NCBI GenBank assembly: GCA_001898485.1 | Contig: MKTY01000010.1 | Span: forward strand, 1 to 64,000 | Length of the DNA: 64,000 nucleotides | Origin: Sphingobacteriales bacterium 46-32 | Lineage (GTDB): Bacteria > Bacteroidota > Bacteroidia > Chitinophagales > Chitinophagaceae | Direction: 5' to 3' | In this document: positions 1 to 8,780 of the stretch, in pieces | Layout: each line of letters starts with the position of its first letter | Position numbering within the stretch: the first letter of the stretch is position 1 | Program-made: the position numbers and the translations under genes | Notes under the pieces: generated by a model | Told to the model about the DNA's origin: nothing | What the model saw: only the letters and a program-made list of their open reading frames with translations | The model's database searches: none

Positions 1-49
1 GTTTCTTTAAGGCAGAAACAATCTGAGTTTCTGTAAATCGCTTTCTCAT
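1..49 (-). CDS. IS3-family transposase OrfA, N-terminal fragment (cut by window edge)
   Basis: Reading leftward from an ATG at 49-47 gives 16 codons, MRKRFTETQIVSALKK, that run off the window. This is the characteristic start of the helix-turn-helix OrfA protein of IS3-family elements, which binds the element's terminal repeats and is joined to OrfB by frameshifting. Only the first helix is visible. The outer inverted repeat should lie within about the next 100 bases, but I could not identify it without the other end. The call rests on a short but very typical motif. Confidence 0.72.
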   Translation of the reverse strand, partial: MRKRFTETQIVSALKK

Positions 50-169
50 GTATTAAAATTTAAAGTTAACAAATCAAACCCTTGTTAACTCTAACTTCAT
101 TGGCCGAACTTTGGGGAAGCCTACACTGCCACTTTGTTAATGCTTTAACGTTGGCGGTACTAGTAAAAA

Positions 170-691
170 ATGACACTTCAACATTTCATAGCAAAACTGA
201 ATTGGCGGCAAATTCTAATGCACTCTATTGCGTGCTGGTTTTTTATTCACGCCTTCCAGACACTTTCCTACTTGTATGATACAAAACTTATAGACATAGT
301 TCGTCAATCAAACGGACAATTCAATGATCAGGCTTTAGGCGACAATAAAATTGAAGCATCTGATGTAGCTTATTTTCTGTTATGGACGAATATTTCCGGA
401 CTTGTGGGACTGTTGGTGGCTTTTATTATTTCGCTTACTATTTCAATTAAACGACATTGGTTTTGGGTGAACTCTTTATTCGCCGTTCTCCTGATGTACA
501 TTCTTTATAGGTTTGAGTTATTGGGTTGGGCTTATTTAAAACGGATTTTTTGGTACTTAGGACAAAAGCTCAATAATGCGACTGGTGAATTTCTTTTGAA
601 TGGAATTATCCTTTTGATAATCGGCCTTTTTATTTTCTTTTTAAAACTGACCAATCAGTTTATTGAAGCAAAAAAATTGGCATCCGCGTAA
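170..691 (+). CDS. Hypothetical four-helix membrane protein
   Basis: Unrecognised 173-residue protein. Hydrophobic segments near residues 16-36, 66-93, 97-117 and 140-160 suggest four membrane helices, with a polar loop of about 30 residues between the first and second. There is no signal peptidase site and no catalytic motif. It sits alone between the transposase edge and the DUF3024 gene, in A+T-rich DNA typical of the accessory stretch. No clear ribosome binding site precedes the ATG. An overlapping upstream reading frame at 82-279 looks like noise. Confidence 0.6.
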   Translation: MTLQHFIAKLNWRQILMHSIACWFFIHAFQTLSYLYDTKLIDIVRQSNGQFNDQALGDNKIEASDVAYFLLWTNISGLVGLLVAFIISLTISIKRHWFWVNSLFAVLLMYILYRFELLGWAYLKRIFWYLGQKLNNATGEFLLNGIILLIIGLFIFFLKLTNQFIEAKKLASA

Positions 692-810
692 ACCACTACC
701 GGAGAGTGTTACAAAAATTGTTTGAAGTTTTGCAGCTTTAAAGCTAACACAAATAGAAATGAAAGTAGGCACGTGACGCCAGCTAACAGACAGTTCTAAA
801 ATTTGAAATT

Positions 811-1116
811 ATGGCACTTGACATAATGACTGCAGTAGATACAATCGAGATAATGGAAAATTATATTTCCAGAACTCGGCCCCCAAAGGAAATAAGAAAC
901 GAGCTGGATATTAACTATCGAATAGAAAACCAATCAATAATACTTTTTGAAATCAGACCAATTTGGAATGATAAAACAAAGTACCTAAATCACGATTTTG
1001 CTAAGACTACTTTTGTCAAAGGAAGTAACAAGTGGAGAATTTATTGGTTGCGAAGCAATTTAGAATGGACCCTGTACGAGCCGAAACCTGAGGTTAAAAA
1101 GCTTTCGGGTTTTTGA
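811..1116 (+). CDS. DUF3024 domain protein with frameshifted C-terminus
   Basis: Small cytoplasmic protein of the uncharacterised DUF3024 family, recognised from its start (MALDIMTAVDTIEIMEN), the FEIRP segment and the closing AKTTFVK...W.LYEP pattern. The frame stops at 1114-1116, directly after the last conserved block. One frame over, from 1113 to a stop at 1155-1157, the sequence reads LKEIEQDKFGCFRG, the kind of tail expected of the family. One extra T in the five-T run at 1110-1114 would restore an intact protein of about 115 residues. The shift is therefore a recent mutation or a sequencing error. Function is unknown. Confidence 0.8.
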   Translation: MALDIMTAVDTIEIMENYISRTRPPKEIRNELDINYRIENQSIILFEIRPIWNDKTKYLNHDFAKTTFVKGSNKWRIYWLRSNLEWTLYEPKPEVKKLSGF

Positions 1117-1373
1117 AGGAAATTGAGCAGGATAAGTTTGGGTGTTTTAGGGGCTAATTAATTGGAGTTTTATTTTCTTTATTTTAATCTGTTAACCTGG
1201 CAGAAGACCGGGCTAGACTTTTACTATTGGGCTTTTCTGCATATCTTCAACTTCAGTTTTTCAATAAGGTTGTAGTTCTGGGCTGACGAATATAAAAATA
1301 CCAGGACTGCAGTAAGCTCTGGCCATTGCCTGCAAGCATAGTCCGCCTATTATTAAATACAACTAATATAAAC

Positions 1374-1877
1374 ATGGCATGTTTAGGTGTGCTCTTTTCG
1401 CTTGATGAAAAAACAGTTTCGAAGCTCAAATCTTTCAAATCAGACGAAGATAGATTAGCGTTTTTACAAGAAGATATTGAAGAAACAATTATGGGAAACG
1501 AATCCGAACGGTTTGCGGAGCTTGATAAATCATGGGATGCCTTGCATAGAAGTTTGACTGATGGAAAGCTTGAGTGGAGTAACGGTACTTTCCCGCTTAA
1601 TCATGTCATTTTGGGCGGACAACAAATTTATCAGGAAGATGATTATATTATGTCTTTAAAGACGCCCGAGCAAGTTGAAAAAATTGCAGAAGCAATTGTT
1701 GCAGTTTCGGAGAGCGACTTGCGAACAGGGTATAATAAAATTGACAGCAAAGATTATGGCTGCGATTTGACAGACGAAGATTTTGAATATACGTGGACCT
1801 GGTTTTACGAGTCTTTAGAGTTTTGGAAAAAGGCAGCTTCGGAAAAACGGTTTGTGTTGTTCACGGCAGACCAATAA
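1374..1877 (+). CDS. DUF1877 (YfbM-like) family protein
   Basis: Cytoplasmic protein of 167 residues resembling the YfbM/DUF1877 family: short, acidic and aromatic-rich. It has the MACLGVLFSLDE start, a central GN...LDKSWDALH block, a LNHVILGG segment and a WFYESLEFWKKAA tail. I chose the ATG at 1374; a longer frame from 1326 adds 16 residues that do not fit the family. The function of the family is not known. It is a lone gene between accessory genes, with no partner visible. Confidence 0.78.
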   Translation: MACLGVLFSLDEKTVSKLKSFKSDEDRLAFLQEDIEETIMGNESERFAELDKSWDALHRSLTDGKLEWSNGTFPLNHVILGGQQIYQEDDYIMSLKTPEQVEKIAEAIVAVSESDLRTGYNKIDSKDYGCDLTDEDFEYTWTWFYESLEFWKKAASEKRFVLFTADQ

Positions 1878-1967
1878 CGTTTATAAACAGGATTTCAGAT
1901 GATTGTACGTTAAATGGAAGTGACAGTGTAATAAATTGGAGTTTTATTTTCTTATTTCAATCCATTC

Positions 1968-3539
1968 CTACATATACTTTTCCACCTCAAAACGCAGCAC
2001 TTTCCAACCGGGGTGGGCTTCGAATAATTCAGTGAGGAACTGGCTCACCATGGCTTTGCCGCCTTTTACCTTACGGATGGCCTTTATCTTTTCGGCGTAC
2101 AATTTTGCCCGGTCGCGCTGGAGGTTGAGGGGGGCTTCGTATTCGAGTTCGCGATGCAGTAAGGCCAGTAGTTCCTGCTGGTAAGGTCCCTCCAGTATGG
2201 GGGCGGCATCAATCATCAATTCAAATTGGCGATGGGCGGTTACATGGGCCAGCAGCCTTTCTGCCATCTTTTCCTGCTTTAATATATGGTGCAGCGGTAC
2301 GGTGCATTTTTTTTGAGACAAGACTCCGATGAGTGACCTTTGCACCTCTGGCCATTCCGCGTCAGTGCTGTAGTGGCGTATTTGCTCGTAATGAGACAAA
2401 TCCCCGGTTTTTACCAGTTGTTCTGTATGATAATGGCACAATGCCACAGGATCGTTTTGGGCAACGGCTATTTCGTAAAGAAACTGCGTGCAGGCTTCCT
2501 GGTCGCGCCCGGGTATGCCGGCTGTAGCCAGCGCTTTTGCCTCTGCATAATCTTTTCGCTCCAGGGCAGCTGTTATCAACTCAATCCGGTAGTGGAGCGC
2601 ATAACGATATTTCCACTCTTTGGCTTCTTTGTGTTTACCTGATTCTGTCAGCAGCCGGAATACGATATCTGTTTCGGTCTTCGATAACATCTCTGTGGCT
2701 GATTTGTCCTGTATAAACTGGAGGACCAGCCGGGCATGTTCAGCCGTCTGTGGGTGGGTGCCCACGGCTGCAACCAGGTCTGTGTCGTAGTATTCATACA
2801 ATTCTTTCTCAGAGGCTTTTAGCGCCCAGACGAATATTCTTTCTTTCAGATCAAGGGGTACATCTTCATCATTGTATAGTTCCTTTATCAGCTCTGCCGC
2901 TTCATCGCAGCACATTTGTCCATTACCACCCAGATAGCCCAGACGAAGGATGCCCGTCAGTACCGCTTTTGCGATGGCAAAAACCGGTTCAAAATTCTGC
3001 TCCTCATATTCGGCCCAGGCTTCTTCGAGCAGATCATCTGCGCCATTGAAGACGGGGTTGAAGTCACTGCCGGAAAGTTTGCTTACAGCTTTTGCCTCCA
3101 GGCGTGTTGCGCTGAATTTGCCCTGTGCGTTTTGTTCATATTTAGTGGGAGCTATTTTAGGTTTGGTCTTCCTTTCAATAGCTTTTTCCACTTTTTGGAT
3201 GACTTTGGGCTTTTTGTTGGGGTCGGGAGCCACTGCGTTTGTCAGCAGTGCCGGATCAAAAGCTTCGGGCTGTATATTCAGATCCTGCTGCAATTGAAAG
3301 AAAGCGGCAATCACATGCGGACAGATTTTTGGCCCACAGGTACAGAAAATATCTGTCACCATGGGGAGTTCCAGCCGGACCATTACCTGCCGCTTTTTTG
3401 CTCCGTCCATCACGGTCATGTTATAGGTTTTGTCCTGCGTGGAGGATGCCGCGATATGACCGCCTTCGAATAATATGCGCCCCTGGTCTAAAAGTTCGGA
3501 AGCGTACTGACCGGTGAAGCTGGCAAGCGAAGTAACCAT
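1968..3539 (-). CDS. SWIM zinc-finger protein
   Basis: Protein of 523 residues with a SWIM-type zinc finger near the N-terminus: C66-x-C68-x4-C73-x-H75, the CxCxnCxH pattern that defines SWIM domains. The rest is mostly helical with repeated Ala/Leu/Glu-rich segments, like the helical-repeat tails of other bacterial SWIM proteins. SWIM domains are thought to bind DNA or protein; many bacterial examples lie beside MoxR ATPase and VWA genes, but none is present here. A basic Lys/Pro linker lies at about residues 110-145. It is a single gene transcribed against its neighbours. Confidence 0.85.
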   Translation of the reverse strand: MVTSLASFTGQYASELLDQGRILFEGGHIAASSTQDKTYNMTVMDGAKKRQVMVRLELPMVTDIFCTCGPKICPHVIAAFFQLQQDLNIQPEAFDPALLTNAVAPDPNKKPKVIQKVEKAIERKTKPKIAPTKYEQNAQGKFSATRLEAKAVSKLSGSDFNPVFNGADDLLEEAWAEYEEQNFEPVFAIAKAVLTGILRLGYLGGNGQMCCDEAAELIKELYNDEDVPLDLKERIFVWALKASEKELYEYYDTDLVAAVGTHPQTAEHARLVLQFIQDKSATEMLSKTETDIVFRLLTESGKHKEAKEWKYRYALHYRIELITAALERKDYAEAKALATAGIPGRDQEACTQFLYEIAVAQNDPVALCHYHTEQLVKTGDLSHYEQIRHYSTDAEWPEVQRSLIGVLSQKKCTVPLHHILKQEKMAERLLAHVTAHRQFELMIDAAPILEGPYQQELLALLHRELEYEAPLNLQRDRAKLYAEKIKAIRKVKGGKAMVSQFLTELFEAHPGWKVLRFEVEKYM

Positions 3540-4198
3540 GAGAAGGGTATTTGTTTAGGGGACCCAAGGTACAAAGCGGTTTTGACTTCTCATAGTGCCA
3601 TAAGAATCACCTGGATTAGAGCCCGATGTCGGCAACAATATAACACTGGTGATATGACAGCGGTCAGATCCGGCTGCTCAGGCAACCTTATCTTATAAGG
3701 GAAGGAAATATTGTTAATCTGCTATAAATCGGATGGGTGATCTCATTTTTTCTCGAAAGAGAAATTTGGCCGACACCGGATTCGCCCTGCAAATCAATAA
3801 CCACTCTTTACTAAGCGAATGCTGCCGCTTATTGAATGATCTTATTCTGATACGAAACCCCGAATAGCTTTGCGCAGCAACATTCATAAGTGAGCCTTTG
3901 ATTTTGAAAAAAAAATATTCAGCCGGCGGTCATAGCTGGTCTGCTGATGATAATAGCCTGGTTAGACCTAAACTCAATATATTGATTTGGGATTCAACTC
4001 TTTGCCTGTGGCATAACATACAAGTTCTTATACTGGCTTTCCTTTTATTATATTTGGGCAGATGCCGTCTGCGGAGTTGGTGAAAACGTATCAGAATATG
4101 TATACGGAACGAGGTTGACAAAAAATGCAGGCAGTTTCAATCTGTAAATCCAATGTTGAAGTAGACATTTGGTATAACTGCAATCATCGTTTTCGATT
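3540..4198. other. Gene-poor stretch, 659 bp
   Basis: I see no convincing gene here. Short frames at 3898-4083 (plus) and 3930-4121 (minus) overlap each other, have no recognisable content and look like chance. No tRNA, strong hairpin or repeat was noticed. It must carry the promoter of the SWIM gene on the left and of the membrane protein on the right. Confidence 0.5.
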
Positions 4199-4858
4199 AT
4201 GGACATTGTTTATACAAATAGAAATTTTTATCCGGATGAGATCCGCGTTTTAAAAACACTGAAAAAGCAGAAGGAAAAAGAAAGAGGCGGCCGGGTAAAA
4301 CTGTATCACTTTTTTATTGCAGGTCTTTTAGGCGCCGGGCTCACTTATATTACGGCTATGCTGCCTGATAGTATCTGGACTTTTATTTTCGGTACGCTGG
4401 CGGTTTTGTCATTTGCGTTTATTGTTTTTGGGTCTTATGAAATGTATAAAAGCAAAAAGAGATGCAGGGCATTCCTGTATCAGCTTAATTCAATAATTGA
4501 TAAAGCTGAGGTTAGTGTTTGCCGCATTAATGCGAAAAGAATAGCAATAGCACCTGAATACGAGGATGAAAGTGATTTGTACATTATTGAACTTGGTGAA
4601 AATGAAGTGCTGCACCTCTGGGATGCTCAATACAACTTAAAAAAGAAATTCCCCTGCCTCGATTTTGACATTTATGGAGAAGAGTTTTCCATGCTTACTG
4701 GCAGGCAGATATATCCTTTAAGCGGAAAAGTTGAACCATTGCAGATTAGTAGCAGAGCCAAATGGAATTTTATGAAGGAGCATGAAATAGCAGAGCATTT
4801 GGAAATTGAAAAAGTCAGCTTTGATGCGCTACTGGAAAAATATACCAGCTGCGCCTGA
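4199..4858 (+). CDS. Hypothetical membrane protein, two helices and a soluble C-terminal domain
   Basis: Unrecognised protein of 219 residues. A basic N-terminus (KKQKEKERGGR) is followed by two membrane helices near residues 36-55 and 60-83, then a Lys/Arg-rich turn (KSKKRCR) and a soluble domain of about 130 residues rich in Glu. This fits a helical hairpin with both ends in the cytoplasm. There is no enzyme motif. The ATG at 4199 is the first in frame. It stands alone, with gene-free DNA on both sides. Confidence 0.65.
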   Translation: MDIVYTNRNFYPDEIRVLKTLKKQKEKERGGRVKLYHFFIAGLLGAGLTYITAMLPDSIWTFIFGTLAVLSFAFIVFGSYEMYKSKKRCRAFLYQLNSIIDKAEVSVCRINAKRIAIAPEYEDESDLYIIELGENEVLHLWDAQYNLKKKFPCLDFDIYGEEFSMLTGRQIYPLSGKVEPLQISSRAKWNFMKEHEIAEHLEIEKVSFDALLEKYTSCA

Positions 4859-5133
4859 CCGGGCTTGACCTTAATCGGTATTTAAATGGTATAATCAGCT
4901 TCGGTTCGGGAGGGGGGCAATACGAAATGTTAGCTTTTAGCTGCCGAGGTAGTGATTCGATGTGATTTTGGTTTCAGCTTTTGCGATTTCAAATGCTTGC
5001 CTGGCTGACAATCCGAAGGCGGTAGATATAATCATAGAGGAGAATGATAGGTTTAAAGGCAACAAAATACGGTTACGGATTCCATAAACTTTAATTATAA
5101 CCTAATAGCGTATATTTATGTGGCGCCGGCAAT

Positions 5134-5718
5134 ATGTTAGCACTTTCTATGTCAATAATAAATAAGAAAAGTGGTATAATTCTCTTGATAATAGCACTAG
5201 TTGTTATTGCCGGGTTTTATTTCCTTATCTCTTTTTTTAGTGCTTTTTCTCCTCCAAAGGTGACGGTTACCAGGGATTATATTTCCACAAACAGGAACTT
5301 TGTTAACGGAGTAACAATTGAAGAAATTCAAGTTGACTCAGTTGGGGAGAATGAATACCCGGTAAAATATACCGTATTATACTCGACTTCCTGTAATATC
5401 CTTCCCTCAAAAAATAAACCGACAATCCCGCCTGTTAAAATTGAATTCTATAAACCAGGCAAATATTCATGGGATGAGAATACTATTAAAGTAAGGTACA
5501 TCCATAATGGTTTTTTACGACAATCATTAGATACGATGAATAAGCGTTGGTGGCTTAATAAATTCGGCGAACATTCTGTTTGCCCTCTGAAGTTTAAACA
5601 AGAGCAATGGTACTTTATAACTATTGGTGATCCGCGGATAACAGGATTGTTTTTTTATATTGATAAAAACAATAAAGAATATCAGTATTGCCTCGAAAGT
5701 GGGGTTTCGCCAATATAG
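5134..5718 (+). CDS. Hypothetical protein with N-terminal membrane anchor
   Basis: Unrecognised protein of up to 194 residues. A single hydrophobic helix lies near residues 15-35 (LLIIALVVIAGFYFLI), followed by an exported or periplasmic domain of about 155 residues with mixed beta content and a few cysteines. Translation may begin at 5134 or at a second ATG five codons on (5149). Neither has a clear ribosome binding site, which is usual in this phylum. Base composition matches the accessory stretch around it. No partner gene is visible. Confidence 0.6.
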   Translation: MLALSMSIINKKSGIILLIIALVVIAGFYFLISFFSAFSPPKVTVTRDYISTNRNFVNGVTIEEIQVDSVGENEYPVKYTVLYSTSCNILPSKNKPTIPPVKIEFYKPGKYSWDENTIKVRYIHNGFLRQSLDTMNKRWWLNKFGEHSVCPLKFKQEQWYFITIGDPRITGLFFYIDKNNKEYQYCLESGVSPI

Positions 5719-5944
5719 CATACAAAGTACATTACATAACCTGTTTTTCTGCGAGCAGGATATTATAGGGTTTTATCGCCGAACGGTAATACAAATGAGC
5801 AGTAAATTATTCCATTGTCATCCAAAGCCTTTTTAGTAATTTACTTTGACGCTTTTAATTTATCTTTATACATTACAGTGCTATGCGTTTAATCTATGAA
5901 CAATAGGGGCCTGATATATCGATTTTTGGGTTGCAAAACCGTCG

Positions 5945-6193
5945 ATGGATTTTTTTGGGCGAAATGGAAAAACTGCGGGTGTGAAAACAATTGGAATTAG
6001 GCGAAAATTAGCAAAAGCGCTTATGCTGTCAGGTACAGTTTATCCCAAAGGCGGCGAAGTTTTTGAAGCTGTTCGGGATATTCAAATCAATTATTTGACA
6101 CATTTTATGGCACCGCATACTGGTGGCGGCAAGGCAAAATTAATTAAAGGAGAACGCGTAATCATTGGTAACCCAATCGGGATAAACCAATAG
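5945..6193 (+). pseudogene. N-terminal part of a frameshifted two-domain (unknown + macro) gene
   Basis: The plausible start is the ATG at 6023 (MLSGTVYPKGGEVFEAV), because the preceding 26 codons look random. The frame runs through an HTGGGKAKLIKGERVIIGNP segment and stops at 6191-6193. One frame over, starting at 6181, the sequence continues naturally as DKPIGCYCYPVDADELEERI and flows into the macro-domain frame without a stop. A fourth G in the GGG at 6179-6181 would join the two pieces into a protein of about 284 residues. I do not recognise the N-terminal domain by name. Confidence 0.55.
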
Positions 6194-6285
6194 GCTGTTA
6201 TTGTTATCCGGTTGATGCTGACGAGCTTGAAGAGAGAATTGTTGCATATTCGGATAAAATCGATCCCGCATATAACGGATTCTCT

Positions 6286-6873
6286 TTGTCTATCGACACC
6301 AAATTATTGAACACTTACTTTAAGCAGATAGAATTGATTCCAATAAATTATACCAAGGGCGACGCAACAAATCCAACTGATAATGGAATGAAAATTATTG
6401 TTCATATCTGTAATGACATTGGTGGTTGGGGAAAAGGGTTTGTGATAGCAGTTTCTAAAAGATGGAAACAGCCCGAATTTGAATATAGAAATTGGCATAA
6501 ATGTAAGGAGTTGAAAGAATCAGAAACAGTGCAATTCGAACGGCTCCTGCATAGAGATAAACATTCAAACGAAACAAAATTTGAATTGGGGAATGTTCAG
6601 TTCGTTAAGGTTACTGAAGATATTTGGGTTGCAAATATGATTGCTCAACGTGGTATTAGATCCGGCAAAGATGGACTTCCTCCAATTCGCTATACTTTCC
6701 TTTCGCAATGCTTAGAACGCGTTCGTCAATTTGCTAAGCGACAAAATGCAAATGTTCATATGCCAAGGATTGGCTGTGGACTTGCTGGTGGACAATGGAC
6801 GGAAATTGAAGAAATCATAAACAATACTTTAATTGTACATGAAATTAAAACGACCGTTTATGACTTTGAGTAA
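6286..6873 (+). CDS. Macro-domain protein (ADP-ribose binding), C-terminal part of split gene
   Basis: The signature segments GDAT, HICNDIGGWGKGF and MPRIGCGLAGGQW match macro domains, which bind ADP-ribose and often remove or read ADP-ribosylation. The GGWGKGF loop and the GCGLAGG loop correspond to the two ligand loops. The frame begins at 6286 with TTG, but it is open back to 6169, so this start is probably artificial and the domain belongs to the upstream piece after repair of a one-base shift. There is no neighbouring ADP-ribosyltransferase, so no toxin-antitoxin pair is evident. It is likely a soluble cytoplasmic protein. Confidence 0.8.
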   Translation: MSIDTKLLNTYFKQIELIPINYTKGDATNPTDNGMKIIVHICNDIGGWGKGFVIAVSKRWKQPEFEYRNWHKCKELKESETVQFERLLHRDKHSNETKFELGNVQFVKVTEDIWVANMIAQRGIRSGKDGLPPIRYTFLSQCLERVRQFAKRQNANVHMPRIGCGLAGGQWTEIEEIINNTLIVHEIKTTVYDFE

Positions 6874-6987
6874 TAGGCTGACAAGCCGTATTCTAAATAA
6901 TAAGTGGTTTTATAATAGTAGTGCAGAAGAACATGATTTTAACTTCTGCCTTTAAGTTGTAATATCTTACCTCTGTCGCAAATACTA

Positions 6988-7722
6988 TTACTGCCTCTTC
7001 CCATTCATCCGCTCAAAAAAACTTTCCCGGTAGGTATTTCCAATCACCAGGTCTGAGCCAGCCCTGGATTTTAACCGCACTATATTCCCTTCAATAGAAT
7101 CGATCTTGCCGATGGAGACGATGCAGGATTTATGAATACGCACAAAGCGGTCGGCGGGCAGCTTTTCTTCCAGTTCCTTTATCGTGATCAGGGTGATGAT
7201 GGACTGTGTACCGCAGATAATGGCCACATAGTTTTTTCGCCCTTCGATATAATCGATATCCCGGTAATCGACCTTGATATATTTCCCTTTCGCATCGCCT
7301 TTGACCAGCAGAAAATCAGGCTGTGTTTCAACAGCTGTTACCGCAGCCGTGCGGAGCAACTGGTCCTTCGCCTTTTCCACTGCTTTCAGGAAACGAGGCA
7401 AGGAAATGGGCTTGAGCAGATAATCCGTCACATCGAGGTTAAAACCATCGATCGCATACTGGCTGTAAGCAGTTGTAAGGATCACACAGCATCTTGCGGG
7501 TAAATGCTTCAACAGATCGAGCCCATTGATCTCCGGCATCTGTATATCCAGGAATACAATATCTGCCTCCAGGGTCCGGGCCATTGTCAATCCCTCTACA
7601 GGAGAAATATACCCTCCGACGAACTTGAGGTAAGGAACTTGCGAGGCCAGGTGCCGGATTACTTTGATCGCCGATTGTTCATCGTCGATGGCCACACATT
7701 TTATTTCGGCGGGATTGGTCAA
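6988..7722 (-). CDS. LytTR-family response regulator
   Basis: Protein of 244 residues: receiver domain (about 7-120) with acidic pocket DDE at 13-15, phosphoacceptor Asp59 in FLDIQMPE and the conserved Lys in LLKPIS, then a LytTR DNA-binding domain (about 140-240) with the ...RIHKSCIVS... motif. It is the output partner of the kinase encoded just upstream. The start is a TTG at 7722-7720 that overlaps the kinase stop codon (TTGA), so translation is probably coupled. It is the last gene of a three-gene S41 peptidase-kinase-regulator operon. Confidence 0.93.
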   Translation of the reverse strand: MTNPAEIKCVAIDDEQSAIKVIRHLASQVPYLKFVGGYISPVEGLTMARTLEADIVFLDIQMPEINGLDLLKHLPARCCVILTTAYSQYAIDGFNLDVTDYLLKPISLPRFLKAVEKAKDQLLRTAAVTAVETQPDFLLVKGDAKGKYIKVDYRDIDYIEGRKNYVAIICGTQSIITLITIKELEEKLPADRFVRIHKSCIVSIGKIDSIEGNIVRLKSRAGSDLVIGNTYRESFFERMNGKRQ

Positions 7723-8780
7723 AGGGTGAAATCTTTGTATAAAGGCAAAGCTAGTGAAACGCTGTAATACTCCTCGTCCTGCGTGATCTCCAGCTTATAC
7801 TGGCTGCCATACAGATGCTGAAGCCTTCGTTTCGCATTATCAATCCCAATACCTGTCGAAATCTCTTTGGACCCTTTTTTGATCCGGTTATTGGTAGAAA
7901 AAATGATCTGCTGTTCGGCGGTTGCTATCTGCAGCGAAATGACCAGTGGATCACGCGGATTTTGTAATTCACCGTGTTTAAAAGCATTTTCAACAAAAGT
8001 GATCAGCACCAGCGGAGCAATACAGACCGATTTGATATCGCCCGAAATCAGGAACTGGATCTGCAACTGGTCGTGAAACCGGTACTGGTTTATCCTGATG
8101 AGATTGTTGATATGGGTGAGCTCATTTTCGAGTAAGGTCATTCCCTTTGCATTTTCCTTAATCTCGAGCGCATAACGCATCGAGTCGGAGAGCAGGAGGA
8201 TGCTGTCGGCCAGACGGGGTGATACGTCCAGCGCTTCTGCATAAAAAAAATTGAGGGTATTGTAGAGAAAATGCGGGTTGATCTGCGATTGCAGAAATTT
8301 ATTCTCGGCATCCAGCTGATCGTTTTTAAACTCCTGTACCTGCAGTTTTGCTGCTGCCAGTTCCCGGTCTTTACGGTAAGCGGCTGTTGCCAGCCAGAAC
8401 ACAAACGAAATAAGGAAAATCAGCAGGAAAAAGACACTGTAAAAAAACAGGGTAGTGAAAAGGGTAGACTGCCGGCCGGTGAGTGTGCTGTCTTCCACAG
8501 GATAGAGGAACACATAAACCGCCAGGATGTATACGCAATACATGAGGGTGGCGGCAAAGAGATAGGTTCTTTTTTGCGAAAAGAAGAATCGCCGGCACAG
8601 GTAAACATTGCCATAAGAAATACCGGCCATGACCAGGAATGAACCCGTAACCTGGGTAAACCAGTTGTACTCGTGTGCATCGGCCTGCGATAGCTGCAGT
8701 AAGCATAAGATTCCATACGGCAGCAACCACAATAGGAGATGCCGCAATACCGGATGGAGTTTATTCAGTAATTTCTTCAT
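7719..8780 (-). CDS. LytS/YehU-type sensor histidine kinase
   Basis: Protein of 353 residues: four predicted membrane helices in the first 135 residues, a short coiled linker, then the His_kinase domain typical of LytTR partners with phosphoacceptor His170 in QINPHFLYNTLNF, and an HATPase domain with the VENAFKHG and GIGIDNAKRRL motifs. There is no large extracytoplasmic domain, so it probably senses the membrane or an associated protein. Its ATG overlaps the stop of the upstream S41 peptidase gene (ATGA) and its own stop overlaps the regulator start. The tight coupling links the three products. Confidence 0.93.
   Translation of the reverse strand: MKKLLNKLHPVLRHLLLWLLPYGILCLLQLSQADAHEYNWFTQVTGSFLVMAGISYGNVYLCRRFFFSQKRTYLFAATLMYCVYILAVYVFLYPVEDSTLTGRQSTLFTTLFFYSVFFLLIFLISFVFWLATAAYRKDRELAAAKLQVQEFKNDQLDAENKFLQSQINPHFLYNTLNFFYAEALDVSPRLADSILLLSDSMRYALEIKENAKGMTLLENELTHINNLIRINQYRFHDQLQIQFLISGDIKSVCIAPLVLITFVENAFKHGELQNPRDPLVISLQIATAEQQIIFSTNNRIKKGSKEISTGIGIDNAKRRLQHLYGSQYKLEITQDEEYYSVSLALPLYKDFTL

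Noticed and set aside
692-810. Possible integron attC-like site between small accessory genes
   Set aside because: The GCTAAC-type elements present do not fit the paired core sites and no integrase is visible.
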